Made by a program: the position numbers and the translations under genes. 64,000 nucleotides of DNA from Flavobacteriaceae bacterium (GTDB taxonomy: Bacteria; Bacteroidota; Bacteroidia; Flavobacteriales; Flavobacteriaceae). The number at the start of each line of letters is the position of its first letter. Within the stretch, counting starts at the first letter, position 1. Below the pieces are notes generated by a model. That model was not told the DNA's origin. It searched no databases and saw only the letters and a program-made list of their open reading frames with translations. The stretch is taken from assembly GCA_002694465.1 (NCBI GenBank), contig NZMG01000039.1, forward strand, positions 62,001 through 126,000, written 5' to 3'. Positions 8,547-17,429 of this stretch are shown here, piece after piece.

Positions 8547-9130
8547 TGACTCCTTTTGACGAATCCTATTGGGACAATAGATACAAAGAGGGTAGCACCG
8601 GTTGGGACATTGGAACTATTTCAACACCATTAAAAGAATATTTTAATCAACTAAAAGATACTTCTCTTAAAATTTTAATCCCTGGAGGAGGCAATGCTTA
8701 CGAAGCAGAATATCTTTATAAGAAAGGATTTAAAAATGTTACCATTGTAGATATTTCAGAAACGGCACTTAACAATGTTCAAAAAAGAGTAACCGATTTT
8801 CCAAAATCACAATTAATACACCAAGATTTTTTTGAATTTGAAGGAAGCTTCGATTTAATTATTGAACAAACCTTTTTCTGTGCTTTAGATCCTTCTTTAC
8901 GAAAGGAATATGCAAAAAAAATGCACGCCCTTCTAAATCCTAATGGAAAAATAGTTGGTTTGCTATTCGACTTTCCGCTAACTTCTGACGGCCCTCCTTT
9001 TGGTGGAAGTATAGAAGAATATCTCCCCTATTTTAAACCTCTTTTTAATATTGAGATACTTGAAAGATGCTACAATTCTATCCTACCAAGGGCTGGGAGA
9101 GAACTGTTTATTAAATTTCAGAAATACTAA
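8546..9130 (+). CDS. TPMT-family S-adenosylmethionine methyltransferase
   Basis: A 194-residue class I methyltransferase of the thiopurine methyltransferase family. The N-terminal YWDNRY-x5-TGWDIG signature (8-23) is diagnostic. The SAM-binding loop is IPGGGNAYE (45-53), and VDIS follows with the acidic residue expected to hold the ribose. Bacterial relatives methylate thiols, selenite or tellurite products. In this operon a role in methylating sulfide, thiols or other chalcogen hydrides is reasonable but inferred. It is the last gene of the unit starting at 6858; a new operator and promoter follow. Confidence 0.8.
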   Translation: MTPFDESYWDNRYKEGSTGWDIGTISTPLKEYFNQLKDTSLKILIPGGGNAYEAEYLYKKGFKNVTIVDISETALNNVQKRVTDFPKSQLIHQDFFEFEGSFDLIIEQTFFCALDPSLRKEYAKKMHALLNPNGKIVGLLFDFPLTSDGPPFGGSIEEYLPYFKPLFNIEILERCYNSILPRAGRELFIKFQKY

Positions 9131-9177
9131 AAGAACTTCCCTCCCTAAAAAAACACTTTTTGTAGTTTTCTTTTCTC

Positions 9178-9193
9178 GGTAACAAAAGTTACT
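9178..9193 (+). promoter_or_regulatory. Crp/Fnr-type operator 3, upstream of the RND pump operon
   Basis: GGTAACAAAAGTTACT has 5-base perfect inner arms (GTAAC and GTTAC) like operators 1 and 2. Its centre (9185.5) is 34 bp upstream of the centre of the -7 element at 9216. Confidence 0.7.
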
Positions 9194-9215
9194 GACTTGC
9201 CTATACCCTTCCCTC

Positions 9216-9223
9216 TATATTTG
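9216..9223 (+). promoter_or_regulatory. -7 promoter element for the RND pump operon
   Basis: TATATTTG matches TAnnTTTG exactly and ends 18 bases before the ATG at 9242. No -33 TTTG lies at 19-base spacing, as expected for an activator-dependent promoter. Confidence 0.6.
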
Positions 9224-9241
9224 CCACAAAATATATAGCAG

Positions 9242-10543
9242 ATGAAATACACATATATGATTATTCTTTTGTTTTTGACAGGCACAATGTTTTCTCAAGA
9301 AGCCATTTTAATTACAAAAAACGAAGCCATTTCAAAAGCCCTAGAAAACAATAATAGTATAAAAATTGTTGGTGAACAAGTAAACAAAAGCAAAGCCGAT
9401 TACCAACAAACAATTGCGGTATTTTTACCCAATATTTCTGCATCATATACTGGAATTACTACTACAAATCCTTTAATGGCTTTTGGTTCAAAACTAAATC
9501 AAGAAGTAATTTCTCAAAGTGATTTTAATCCGCAATTACTTAACAACCCTAATCGTACTAATAATTTTACCACAAAAATTGAAGTACAACAACCTTTAAT
9601 AAACATTGATGGGCTTTTTCAAAGAAAAGCAGCAAAAGCTAAATTTAATGCCTCTCAAATGCAGTGGGAACGTACCAAAGACTATGTAGCTTTAGAAACA
9701 CAAAAAGCCTATATGCAATTACAACTGGCTTACAAAATGGTTGAAGTGCTTGAAAAAGCTAAAGAAGCTGCAAATGCAAATTTAAAATTAGCACAAAATA
9801 ACTTTGCACAAGGGTATCTTCAAAAAGCTGATGTATTGGCGGTTCAAGTGCGCGTTACCGAGGTGGAAAATCAATTACAGTACGCAAAGAGCAATGTAAA
9901 AAATGCATCCAATTATCTATCCGTACTTATTAATGACACTCGTTTTTCCCTTTTAAAACCTTCCGATTCATTAGCGGTAGAAGGATTAAATAATCCTACT
10001 TCAAATCTTTCCAATGAAAGAGCCGATATTAAAGCAATGGAATATGCGACGCAAGCATACGAAAAAATGTATAAGGCCGAAAAAATGGCCTTTCTGCCTC
10101 GCCTAAATGCTTTTGGAAGTTACGAACTCTATGACAATGAAATCTTTCAAGCAGATGCCAATGGATACCTTGTAGGAGCTAGTTTAAGTTGGGACATTTT
10201 GGAAGGAGCACAACGCTTCGCTAAATCCAAAAAAAGCAAAGCCTCTTTTGAAAAATCGAAGTTAGAACTCAACCAGTATAAAATGGAAAGTCAAATTGCA
10301 TTAAACCAAGCAGAACGAATGTTAGAAGATGCAGAAAATAGTTTAAAGCTATCCACGTTAGCTCTGGAACAATCTGAAGAATCATTACGCATACGAAGCA
10401 ATCGCTATAAAGAAGGATTAGAAAAAACAACCGACTTACTTATGGCAGAAACACAATATGCACAAAAACAATTAGAATATTATCAAACCATTTTTCAATA
10501 TAACTACGCAAAGGATTACGTAGCATTTTTAACCAAAGAATAA
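9242..10543 (+). CDS. TolC-family outer membrane efflux protein
   Basis: A 433-residue outer-membrane channel subunit. It has a signal peptide (1-18, ending FSQ) and two long helical repeats typical of the OEP family, rich in Ala, Gln and Asn with heptad spacing. The short beta-rich parts include the LINIDGLFQRKAAKAKF region. It should form a trimeric exit duct for the pump encoded by the next two genes. It is the first gene of a five-gene unit (9242-15398) under operator 3, and the adaptor gene begins 8 bases after its stop. Substrate is not readable from this subunit. Confidence 0.9.
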   Translation: MKYTYMIILLFLTGTMFSQEAILITKNEAISKALENNNSIKIVGEQVNKSKADYQQTIAVFLPNISASYTGITTTNPLMAFGSKLNQEVISQSDFNPQLLNNPNRTNNFTTKIEVQQPLINIDGLFQRKAAKAKFNASQMQWERTKDYVALETQKAYMQLQLAYKMVEVLEKAKEAANANLKLAQNNFAQGYLQKADVLAVQVRVTEVENQLQYAKSNVKNASNYLSVLINDTRFSLLKPSDSLAVEGLNNPTSNLSNERADIKAMEYATQAYEKMYKAEKMAFLPRLNAFGSYELYDNEIFQADANGYLVGASLSWDILEGAQRFAKSKKSKASFEKSKLELNQYKMESQIALNQAERMLEDAENSLKLSTLALEQSEESLRIRSNRYKEGLEKTTDLLMAETQYAQKQLEYYQTIFQYNYAKDYVAFLTKE

Positions 10544-10551
10544 TTATTAAA

Positions 10552-11637
10552 ATGAAGAACTATATATACTTAACCTCTTTTATTGCACTTTTAATTACCA
10601 CGATAAGTTGTGGTGGTGATTCAAAAAAAGAAACTTTAGATAACACCCCTCCAATTTCGGTAACTGTAAATGCAATACAAGACACCACAAACAATCCATT
10701 TCTTAATGTGAGTGGAAAAATACAATCGGTACAAAGTGCCGACTTAAGTACCCGAATGATGGGTTTTGTTAATAAAGTACATGTAAAAGTTGGTGATAAA
10801 GTAAAAAAGGGACAACTATTAGTTTCAATTAACAACACCGATTTACAAGCACAACTTGCACAAGTAAATGCGAGTATTACCGAAGCAAATGCGGCTTACA
10901 ATAATGCCAAAAAGGATTACGATCGTTTTCAAAATCTATTTGCAGAAAATAGTGCTTCACAAAAAGAAGTAGATGATATAACTACTCATTACGAAATGGC
11001 TAAAGCCAGATTGGAAGCTGCAAAACAAATGAAAAACGAAATCAATGCCCAATTTACCTATTCAAATGTTACCGCTCCTTTTAACGGCGTAATTACAGGA
11101 AAGTCGGTGGAAGAAGGAAATATGGCAAACCCTGGAATACCTCTAATTTCAATGGAGGCTCCAGGTAATTTTGAAGTAATTGCAATGGTTCCTGAAACCG
11201 AAATTTCAAAAATAAAAAACGATAGTAAGGTAGACGTTACTGCCAAGTCTATAAGTAAAAACATTCCTGGAAATGTAGTAGAAATAAGTACCTCTGCTAG
11301 AAATACAGGCGGACAATACTTAGTAAAAATTGCTTTGGACAAAACCGATGCCCCCATATTATCTGGAATGTTTGTGAATGTACAATTCCCACTAGAAAAA
11401 AAGGCAAATGCTGTCTCTTCAACCTTGTATGTGCCAAAAAGTGCTTTAGTAAAACAAGGACAATTAACAGGGGTTTACACCATCGGAAATGGCAATGTCG
11501 CCCTATTAAGATGGTTGCGAATTGGGAAAACCTTTGGTGATCAAGTAGAAGTACTTTCAGGATTATCTAAAGATGAACAATTCATTATATCTGCAGAAGG
11601 GAAATTATATAATGGAGCAAAAGTTACGGTTCAATAA
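10552..11637 (+). CDS. RND periplasmic adaptor (membrane fusion) lipoprotein
   Basis: A 361-residue HlyD/AcrA-type adaptor. A lipoprotein signal ends in TTISCGGD, so the mature N-terminus is probably a lipidated Cys. The biotinyl-lipoyl half motifs are LSTRMMGFVNKVHVKVGDKVKKGQLL and SNVTAPFNGVITGKSVEEGN, with a coiled-coil hairpin (about residues 100-165) between them. A beta-barrel and a membrane-proximal domain follow. It would link the inner-membrane pump to TolC. It lacks the His- or Met-rich metal-binding extensions often seen in metal pumps. Confidence 0.9.
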   Translation: MKNYIYLTSFIALLITTISCGGDSKKETLDNTPPISVTVNAIQDTTNNPFLNVSGKIQSVQSADLSTRMMGFVNKVHVKVGDKVKKGQLLVSINNTDLQAQLAQVNASITEANAAYNNAKKDYDRFQNLFAENSASQKEVDDITTHYEMAKARLEAAKQMKNEINAQFTYSNVTAPFNGVITGKSVEEGNMANPGIPLISMEAPGNFEVIAMVPETEISKIKNDSKVDVTAKSISKNIPGNVVEISTSARNTGGQYLVKIALDKTDAPILSGMFVNVQFPLEKKANAVSSTLYVPKSALVKQGQLTGVYTIGNGNVALLRWLRIGKTFGDQVEVLSGLSKDEQFIISAEGKLYNGAKVTVQ

Positions 11638-11673
11638 CCGATAACCACGCACTGTAACTTAAAAATCAAGAAA

Positions 11674-14600
11674 ATGCAAGAAGGAATATCAGGTAAAATT
11701 GCTCAGTTTTTTATCAATTCAAAGCTAACCATTTTATTAATGTTAGCCTTAATGATTATTGGATCCTATAGTTCCTTTCTCATACCAAGAGAAGAAGAGC
11801 CACAAATTAATGTCCCTATGGCAGACGTTATGGTAGGATACCCAGGAGCAAGCCCTTCGGAGGTAGAAAGTAGGGTGCTAAAGCCCCTTGAAAAAATTAT
11901 TGGTAACATAAAAGGGGTAGAGCATATCCATAGCATGGCCATGAACGGACAAGCCGTCATGGTAGTTCAATTTTATGTAGGAGAAAACACCGAAGACTCT
12001 TATGTAAAGTTATATGATGAATTAATGAAACATCAAAACATGTTTCCCGATGGTGTCATGCAGCCTATGGTAAAAACGCGTTCTATTGATGACGTACCTA
12101 TGCTAGGTTTAACGCTTTGGAGCGAAAACTATAACGACTTTCAACTAAGACAAATTGCTGAAGAAGTTACCAACGAAATTGAAAAAGTAAAAGACGTTTC
12201 CATTACCAAAGAAATTGGGGGGAGAACACGAGCTCTTAAAGTAGTTCTCGATAAAGCTAAAATGGCTGAAAACGGCGTAGATGCATTAGGAATAATGCAA
12301 ATGATTCAAGCTAATAATGGAAGCTCGCAATCGGGTAGTTTTGTGCAAAACGACACAGAATATTTAATTTCTACTGGAAAATTTTTAACCTCCTCTGAGG
12401 ATGTCGAAAATCTTGTAATAGGTGTGCATAAAAATATGCCCGTGTATTTAAAACAAGTTGCTTCCATCCAAGATGGTCCACAAACTCCAAAAAATTATGT
12501 GACTTTTGGCTATGGTAAAGCCAACAAACAATATTCAAATTATAAATCGGAATACCCCGCAGTAACTATTTCTATTGCAAAAGTGAAAGGAGCCGATGCA
12601 ATGAAAATTTCAGAAAAAATCCTTTCTCATGTAGAAAATTTAAAGAAAACCTTACTCCCTTCCGATGTTCACGTTGAGGTGACTCGTAATTATGGGGAAA
12701 CTGCCTCACACAAAGTAGGAGAATTATTGCTTCACTTGGGTGTCGCGATTCTCGCCGTTACTATTCTTGTTATGCTTGCAATGGGCTGGCGAGGGGGATT
12801 GGTAGTATTCCTTTCGGTGCCCTTAACCTTTGCTCTTACCTTATTTAGTTATTATATGCTGGGGTACACATTAAACCGAATCACTCTTTTTGCTTTGGTA
12901 TTTGTGGTTGGGATTGTGGTAGACGATAGTATTATTATTGCCGAAAATATGCACCGGCATTTTAAGATGAAACGCTTGCCCTTTAAACAAGCCGCAATTT
13001 ATGCCATTAATGAGGTGGGAAATCCGACCATCTTAGCCACTTTTACCGTTATAGCAGCAATACTGCCCATGGCGTTTGTTTCGGGAATGATGGGGCCATA
13101 TATGAGCCCTATGCCCATTGGCGCGTCCATAGCAATGTTGCTGTCGTTATTTGTCGCATTAACGGTAACACCATATTTAGGGTATCACCTCTTGCGAGAA
13201 AAACATACCGAAGAAGAAAAAGAAGAGAAAGGACTTGAAACTAGCTGGATTTTTAAAATTTATAAGAAAATCGAGCAGCCCTTATTGGATAATTCCAAAA
13301 AACGAAACCTAATGTTTTTGGTTACCATTGTTTTGTTATTTGGTTCCATGCTTATGTTTTTTACAAAATCGGTGGCTGTTAAAATGTTGCCATTTGATAA
13401 TAAAAATGAATTTCAAATAGTAGTTGATATGCCCGAAGGAACCGCCTTAGAAAGAACTGCTGTGGTCACTAAAGAAATTGCTCAATATCTTTCTACAGTT
13501 CCAGAGGTGGTAAATTATCAAAACTATATTGGAACCTCCGCTCCTATCACCTTTAATGGGCTTGTAAGGCATTACGATTTGCGAGGGGGTAGTAATATGG
13601 CAGACATACAGGTAAACTTGCTTCACAAAGAAGATCGCGATTTACAAAGTCACGATATAGCAAAAGTAGTTCGTACTGAGGTTCAAAACATTGCCAAAAA
13701 ATATGGCGCTAATGTAAAAATAGTGGAGGTTCCGCCTGGACCTCCAGTATTATCTACGTTGGTGGCCGAAATTTACGGTCCTAATTATGAAGAGCAAATA
13801 AAAGTTGCCAATCAGGTTAAAACAATTTTAGAAAACACAGCAGATGTAGTAGATACCGACTGGATGGTAGAAGCCCCTCAAGTTGAATACAAATTAGAAA
13901 TTGATAGGGAAAAGGCAATGTTAAATGGCATTGCACCTCAACAGGTAGTAGGTAATTTAACCTATCTCCTTCGTGAGATGCCAGTTTCAAATCTCTACGA
14001 TGAAGCTTCTGTAGATCCTGTTGGTATAGTTCTTTCACTAGACGATGCCGATAAAACTTCGCTTCAAGATATTCAGAATTTAAAAATTAAAGGGAGTCAA
14101 GGAAATGTAATTCCCGTGAGTGACTTAGTAAATGTAAAGGAGGGGACTCTTAAAAACACCATTTACAGAAAAGACCAGAAACGTGTTGTTTATGTATTGG
14201 CCGATATGGCAGGTGATTTAGAAAGTCCTGTATATGCTATTCTAGGAATGAATGAAAAGTTGCAACAAATGAAATTGCCTAAAGGATATTCGGTTAGTGA
14301 ATTATACCTAGGACAACCCGAATCTGAAGATGATTTTACCGTAAAGTGGGATGGGGAGTGGCAAATTACCCTAGAAGTATTTAGAGATTTAGGGACTGCA
14401 TTTTTAGTAGTTATTATTATTATTTATATGCTTATTGTAGGCTGGTTTCAAAACTTTAAAACTCCCCTTGTTATGATGGTTGCAATACCTCTTTCCCTAG
14501 TAGGTATTGTATTAGGCCATTGGATTTTAGGAGCTTTCTTCACAGCGACTTCTTTTATTGGAATGATTGCATTGGCTGGTGTTATGGTGCGAAATTCGGT

Positions 14601-14877
14601 TCTATTAATCGATTTTATTGAAATTCGTCTAAATGATGGTATCCCAATGAAACAAGCTATTATAGAAGCAGGAGCCGTAAGAACTACACCCATTTTATTA
14701 ACTACTGGAGCCGTGGTCATAGGAGCCTCAATTATTTTGTTTGACCCTATTTTTCAAGGCTTGGCAATTTCCTTAGTTGCGGGTGCTATCGTATCCACAT
14801 TGTTAACGCTTATTGTGGTTCCCTTGATTTACTATATCACCGAACGAAAAAAATGGGAGAAAAATCTTAAAAAATAA
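11674..14877 (+). CDS. RND-family efflux permease
   Basis: A 1067-residue proton-driven inner-membrane pump of full family length, with 12 membrane segments around two large periplasmic loops. The proton-relay Asp pair lies in TM4 at about D417-D418 (VVDDSI). The N-terminal PREEEPQ-x-V and the SPSEVESRVLKPLE segment are typical of the broad HAE-like group common in Bacteroidota. It forms a tripartite pump with the two genes upstream. Position in the Crp/Fnr-controlled sulfur island suggests that it expels a toxic sulfur or chalcogen compound or a metal-thiol complex. This is inference, as the sequence does not give the substrate. Confidence 0.92.
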   Translation: MQEGISGKIAQFFINSKLTILLMLALMIIGSYSSFLIPREEEPQINVPMADVMVGYPGASPSEVESRVLKPLEKIIGNIKGVEHIHSMAMNGQAVMVVQFYVGENTEDSYVKLYDELMKHQNMFPDGVMQPMVKTRSIDDVPMLGLTLWSENYNDFQLRQIAEEVTNEIEKVKDVSITKEIGGRTRALKVVLDKAKMAENGVDALGIMQMIQANNGSSQSGSFVQNDTEYLISTGKFLTSSEDVENLVIGVHKNMPVYLKQVASIQDGPQTPKNYVTFGYGKANKQYSNYKSEYPAVTISIAKVKGADAMKISEKILSHVENLKKTLLPSDVHVEVTRNYGETASHKVGELLLHLGVAILAVTILVMLAMGWRGGLVVFLSVPLTFALTLFSYYMLGYTLNRITLFALVFVVGIVVDDSIIIAENMHRHFKMKRLPFKQAAIYAINEVGNPTILATFTVIAAILPMAFVSGMMGPYMSPMPIGASIAMLLSLFVALTVTPYLGYHLLREKHTEEEKEEKGLETSWIFKIYKKIEQPLLDNSKKRNLMFLVTIVLLFGSMLMFFTKSVAVKMLPFDNKNEFQIVVDMPEGTALERTAVVTKEIAQYLSTVPEVVNYQNYIGTSAPITFNGLVRHYDLRGGSNMADIQVNLLHKEDRDLQSHDIAKVVRTEVQNIAKKYGANVKIVEVPPGPPVLSTLVAEIYGPNYEEQIKVANQVKTILENTADVVDTDWMVEAPQVEYKLEIDREKAMLNGIAPQQVVGNLTYLLREMPVSNLYDEASVDPVGIVLSLDDADKTSLQDIQNLKIKGSQGNVIPVSDLVNVKEGTLKNTIYRKDQKRVVYVLADMAGDLESPVYAILGMNEKLQQMKLPKGYSVSELYLGQPESEDDFTVKWDGEWQITLEVFRDLGTAFLVVIIIIYMLIVGWFQNFKTPLVMMVAIPLSLVGIVLGHWILGAFFTATSFIGMIALAGVMVRNSVLLIDFIEIRLNDGIPMKQAIIEAGAVRTTPILLTTGAVVIGASIILFDPIFQGLAISLVAGAIVSTLLTLIVVPLIYYITERKKWEKNLKK

Positions 14878-14880
14878 ATA

Positions 14881-15189
14881 ATGAAACTATTAATTATTAC
14901 TGCTATTACAGCCTTTGAAGAAGATATAAAACAAATGCTTAAAGAAGCTGAAGTATCCACGTTTACATATAAATATGTTACAGGATACCGAGATTCAACC
15001 ATGGATTCTATTGAAAATAATTGGTTTGGTTATGAAATGAATGAAAACGAATCGGTTTTGTTTTATGCCTTTCTAAAAAAAGAAAAAGTTGATGTATTTT
15101 TTGATTTAGTAGAACAAGAAAATGCAAAAAAAGAATCAAAATCAAGCATCCACGTGGCAAGTATTAACATTGAAAAAATCAATTCCTAA
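14881..15189 (+). CDS. Small PII-like (ferredoxin-fold) protein encoded after the RND pump
   Basis: A 102-residue soluble protein beginning 3 bases after the permease stop. Its pattern reads strand (LLIITAI), helix (FEEDIKQMLKEA), strand (TYKYVTGYR), strand (SVLFYAFLKK), helix (DVFFDLVEQE), strand (IHVASINIEK). This beta-alpha-beta-beta-alpha-beta order is that of PII, CutA and the DUF3240-type proteins found beside RND pumps. It may sense a ligand and control the pump. No PII T-loop signature is visible, so the family call is tentative. Its stop overlaps the next start by one base (TAATG). Confidence 0.55.
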   Translation: MKLLIITAITAFEEDIKQMLKEAEVSTFTYKYVTGYRDSTMDSIENNWFGYEMNENESVLFYAFLKKEKVDVFFDLVEQENAKKESKSSIHVASINIEKINS

Positions 15190-15398
15190 TGAAAACAAGA
15201 ATTATTCACGCGGTTGCAGGCACTTTTATTTTAGTCAGTCTATTATTAGCCATTTATGTACATATTAATTGGCTTTGGTTTACTGCATTTGTTGGCGCTA
15301 ACTTATTACAATCATCCATAACAAATTGGTGCCTCATGGGAACTATTTTGGAAAAAGCAGGAATTAAGGACAACGAAAAAGAGAGCTGTTGTAACTAA
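15189..15398 (+). CDS. DUF2892 (YgaP-like) membrane protein
   Basis: A 69-residue protein with two membrane segments, matching the DUF2892 domain that forms the membrane tail of rhodanese YgaP. Family features visible are VAGTFIL, NWLWFTAFVGANLLQSSITNWC and GTILEKAGI. It ends in ESCCN, giving a cytosolic pair of cysteines. DUF2892 proteins are often encoded with rhodaneses and sulfide enzymes, which agrees with the island's theme. It is the last gene of the operator 3 operon. Its stop lies one base from the stop of the convergent M23 gene, with no clear terminator between. Confidence 0.75.
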   Translation: MKTRIIHAVAGTFILVSLLLAIYVHINWLWFTAFVGANLLQSSITNWCLMGTILEKAGIKDNEKESCCN

Positions 15399-15399
15399 G

Positions 15400-16647
15400 T
15401 TACATTTTGTAAACCCAATCGGCAGGATTCATTTTGTTTGTGTTTTGATACACAAAAAACTTTAAAATAGCTTTGCCTGTTGTTGGATGCGTAAAGACAG
15501 TTCCTATTACTTGCTTTGTGGTAACTTTATCTCCCTTTTTAACAGCTACAGTAGCTAGATTGTTATAAATCGTGATATAGTCTCCATGGCGAATATATAC
15601 GGCTTTATTGGCCCCTTTAAGCTGTTGCACCTGCATGACTTCTCCATTAAATACTGCGCGAGCGGTAGCATTGGATTCGGTAATTATTTCTACTCCATTG
15701 TGATCCTGCATCACGTTGGGGAATTGAGGATGTTGCCTTCGTCCAAAAGGGGTAATTACCTTTCCTTTTTCAACAGGCCAAATAAGCTTCCCTTTATTAT
15801 TCTTAAAATCTTTGGCAAGTAATTTTGCCTCTGGAGTTAATGTAAATGTGGTAGGTGAACTCGTTGTAGTTGTGGTTGAAGTAGTATTACCAGCGGAAGC
15901 CTTTTTATTTGCTTCTGCAATGGCTGCTTTAATTAAAGCATCAATTTCCTTTTCAATTCGGTCTGCTTCTTTTTGTTTATCCCGTATTTGACTCGCAAAT
16001 TTACCTTCCTCCTTTTTTAAGGTAGCCACCAATGCTTGCTGGTTCTTCTTCTCTTCGTCTAGTTTTGCTTTTTCAATTTTATTTTGAGCAATTAATTTTT
16101 CTTTGTCCTTTTTTTGTCTAATTAAATCTTCATTTAGCTTCTGTAGCTCCCCTGTTTTAACTTTAATTTCCTCTCCTTGCTTTTTGCGAAATTTGGTGTA
16201 CTGCTTCATATATTGCATGCGCTTGTAGGCTTGCAAAAAGTTTTCCGAAGACAATAAAAACATGATTCTACTTTGCTGTGATTTACTTTTATAGGATTTT
16301 GAAATCATCCCCGCATAGTCGGTCTTCAGTACTTTTAGTTCGGTTTTTAACTGGTCTATGGAGTTGAGGTTGGAATTAATTTCCCGTGTCAATAAATTGG
16401 CTTGTTCATTAGTAACCCTTATTAAAGTTTCACGAGTTGAAATGCGTTGATCCAAATCTTCAACCTCTGCTAATACAGACTTTTTTTCGCCTTTTGTTTT
16501 AAATAATAAGGAATTTATCTTCTGAATTTCTTCAAGTAATGCTTGACGTTTTTCCTCTAATTCTTTTTGTTTTTTGGACTGGGAAAAAGAAGGTATCGTT
16601 ATAAAAAACAGTAATAACCCGAAAAGAAGGAAACCTTTTTTATTCAT
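15400..16647 (-). CDS. EnvC-like murein hydrolase activator (coiled coil plus M23 domain)
   Basis: A 415-residue periplasmic protein with a signal peptide ending in FSQ. A long coiled coil (about 25-255) and a Ser/Thr-rich linker (about 255-275) lead to a C-terminal LytM/M23 domain (about 290-415). In the M23 domain, ITPFGRRQHPQFPNVMQDHNGVEI has Asn-Gly where active enzymes have the H-x3-D zinc motif. IRHGDYITIYNNL also departs from the HxH motif. This points to a degenerate domain that activates amidases rather than cutting peptidoglycan itself, like EnvC. Its start overlaps the DUF4292 stop by 4 bases. Confidence 0.85.
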   Translation of the reverse strand: MNKKGFLLFGLLLFFITIPSFSQSKKQKELEEKRQALLEEIQKINSLLFKTKGEKKSVLAEVEDLDQRISTRETLIRVTNEQANLLTREINSNLNSIDQLKTELKVLKTDYAGMISKSYKSKSQQSRIMFLLSSENFLQAYKRMQYMKQYTKFRKKQGEEIKVKTGELQKLNEDLIRQKKDKEKLIAQNKIEKAKLDEEKKNQQALVATLKKEEGKFASQIRDKQKEADRIEKEIDALIKAAIAEANKKASAGNTTSTTTTTSSPTTFTLTPEAKLLAKDFKNNKGKLIWPVEKGKVITPFGRRQHPQFPNVMQDHNGVEIITESNATARAVFNGEVMQVQQLKGANKAVYIRHGDYITIYNNLATVAVKKGDKVTTKQVIGTVFTHPTTGKAILKFFVYQNTNKMNPADWVYKM

Positions 16648-17429
16648 TTGGATAACTGTATTTGATCATATCCCTGCGGAATTTCAAACGGAAAACTCAC
16701 GGGGGCGTTTACATCAATATTTTTATAGGTAACGGAAATTTTGGTCTTTTCGTCCTTTTCAGAAGCATCAATTAATATATCTGAAGGGTAATAACTCCCT
16801 TCCACAAATTGATAGTCTCCATAACGAATAGACAATAATCGATTGTCATTAGGCTGTGAAACTGACCCCGAAACAACCTTGTATGACGTTGGGTTTAAAA
16901 ATAAAGAGTGAATAAAATTAAAGGGTTGCTTCTTAGGCTGGATTTTATAAAGATTGTTAACCACATCCACTTTATAATTTGAATCATCCAAGTTGAAAAT
17001 AGATTGCCCTAAAAGAATGGCTTGTGTTTTTTCAAAATCCAAATCGGTGCTTAACCAATCACTTAATAATGAAAAATCTCCGTCGAAGTAGGTGTTCGAA
17101 ATGGTTTCATAATAGCTTACTCTATCGGGAGTTATAATGGCCTTTGCTAGAGTAATACCTAAAACAGAAGCTTTAATCCAAATAGTTTTGTCCTTTTCCA
17201 TTCTAAGGCTTACGGTAATGGATTGTTGTTTATCTTCATCCTCATATACAACTTGAACTCTGGAAGCCAAGGTGTTGAAATTGGGTGAAGCCCCTTGGTG
17301 TAAAGACATCACTTTTTGAATGCTTAGGCTAGTAGCTGTTTCTCCACCAATTACAGATTTTGTCCCTTTACAGCTATTTAAAATAAAAGCAAGGCAGATA
17401 AAAAATAAATAAGTTCCTTTTTTCAGCAT
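16644..17429 (-). CDS. DUF4292 lipoprotein
   Basis: A 261-residue lipoprotein with the lipobox around LNSCKGTK. The domain resembles the LolA/LolB-like fold proteins of Bacteroidota: repeated beta strands such as VQVVYEDEDKQQSITVSLRMEKDKTIWIK in pieces, then a pattern ending in FPFEIPQGYDQI. It probably acts at the outer membrane in lipoprotein or envelope handling, though no function is proven. It overlaps its neighbours by 4 bases on the downstream side and 1 base on the upstream side, forming a tight operon with the TPR and EnvC-like genes. Confidence 0.75.
   Translation of the reverse strand: MLKKGTYLFFICLAFILNSCKGTKSVIGGETATSLSIQKVMSLHQGASPNFNTLASRVQVVYEDEDKQQSITVSLRMEKDKTIWIKASVLGITLAKAIITPDRVSYYETISNTYFDGDFSLLSDWLSTDLDFEKTQAILLGQSIFNLDDSNYKVDVVNNLYKIQPKKQPFNFIHSLFLNPTSYKVVSGSVSQPNDNRLLSIRYGDYQFVEGSYYPSDILIDASEKDEKTKISVTYKNIDVNAPVSFPFEIPQGYDQIQLSK

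Noticed and set aside
15390..15404. TGTAAC-TAA-GTTACA, a perfect 15-base dyad like the Crp/Fnr operators
   Set aside because: The spacer is one base short (N5 between TGTAA and TTACA), and it spans the stops of two convergent genes with no promoter, so it is probably chance.
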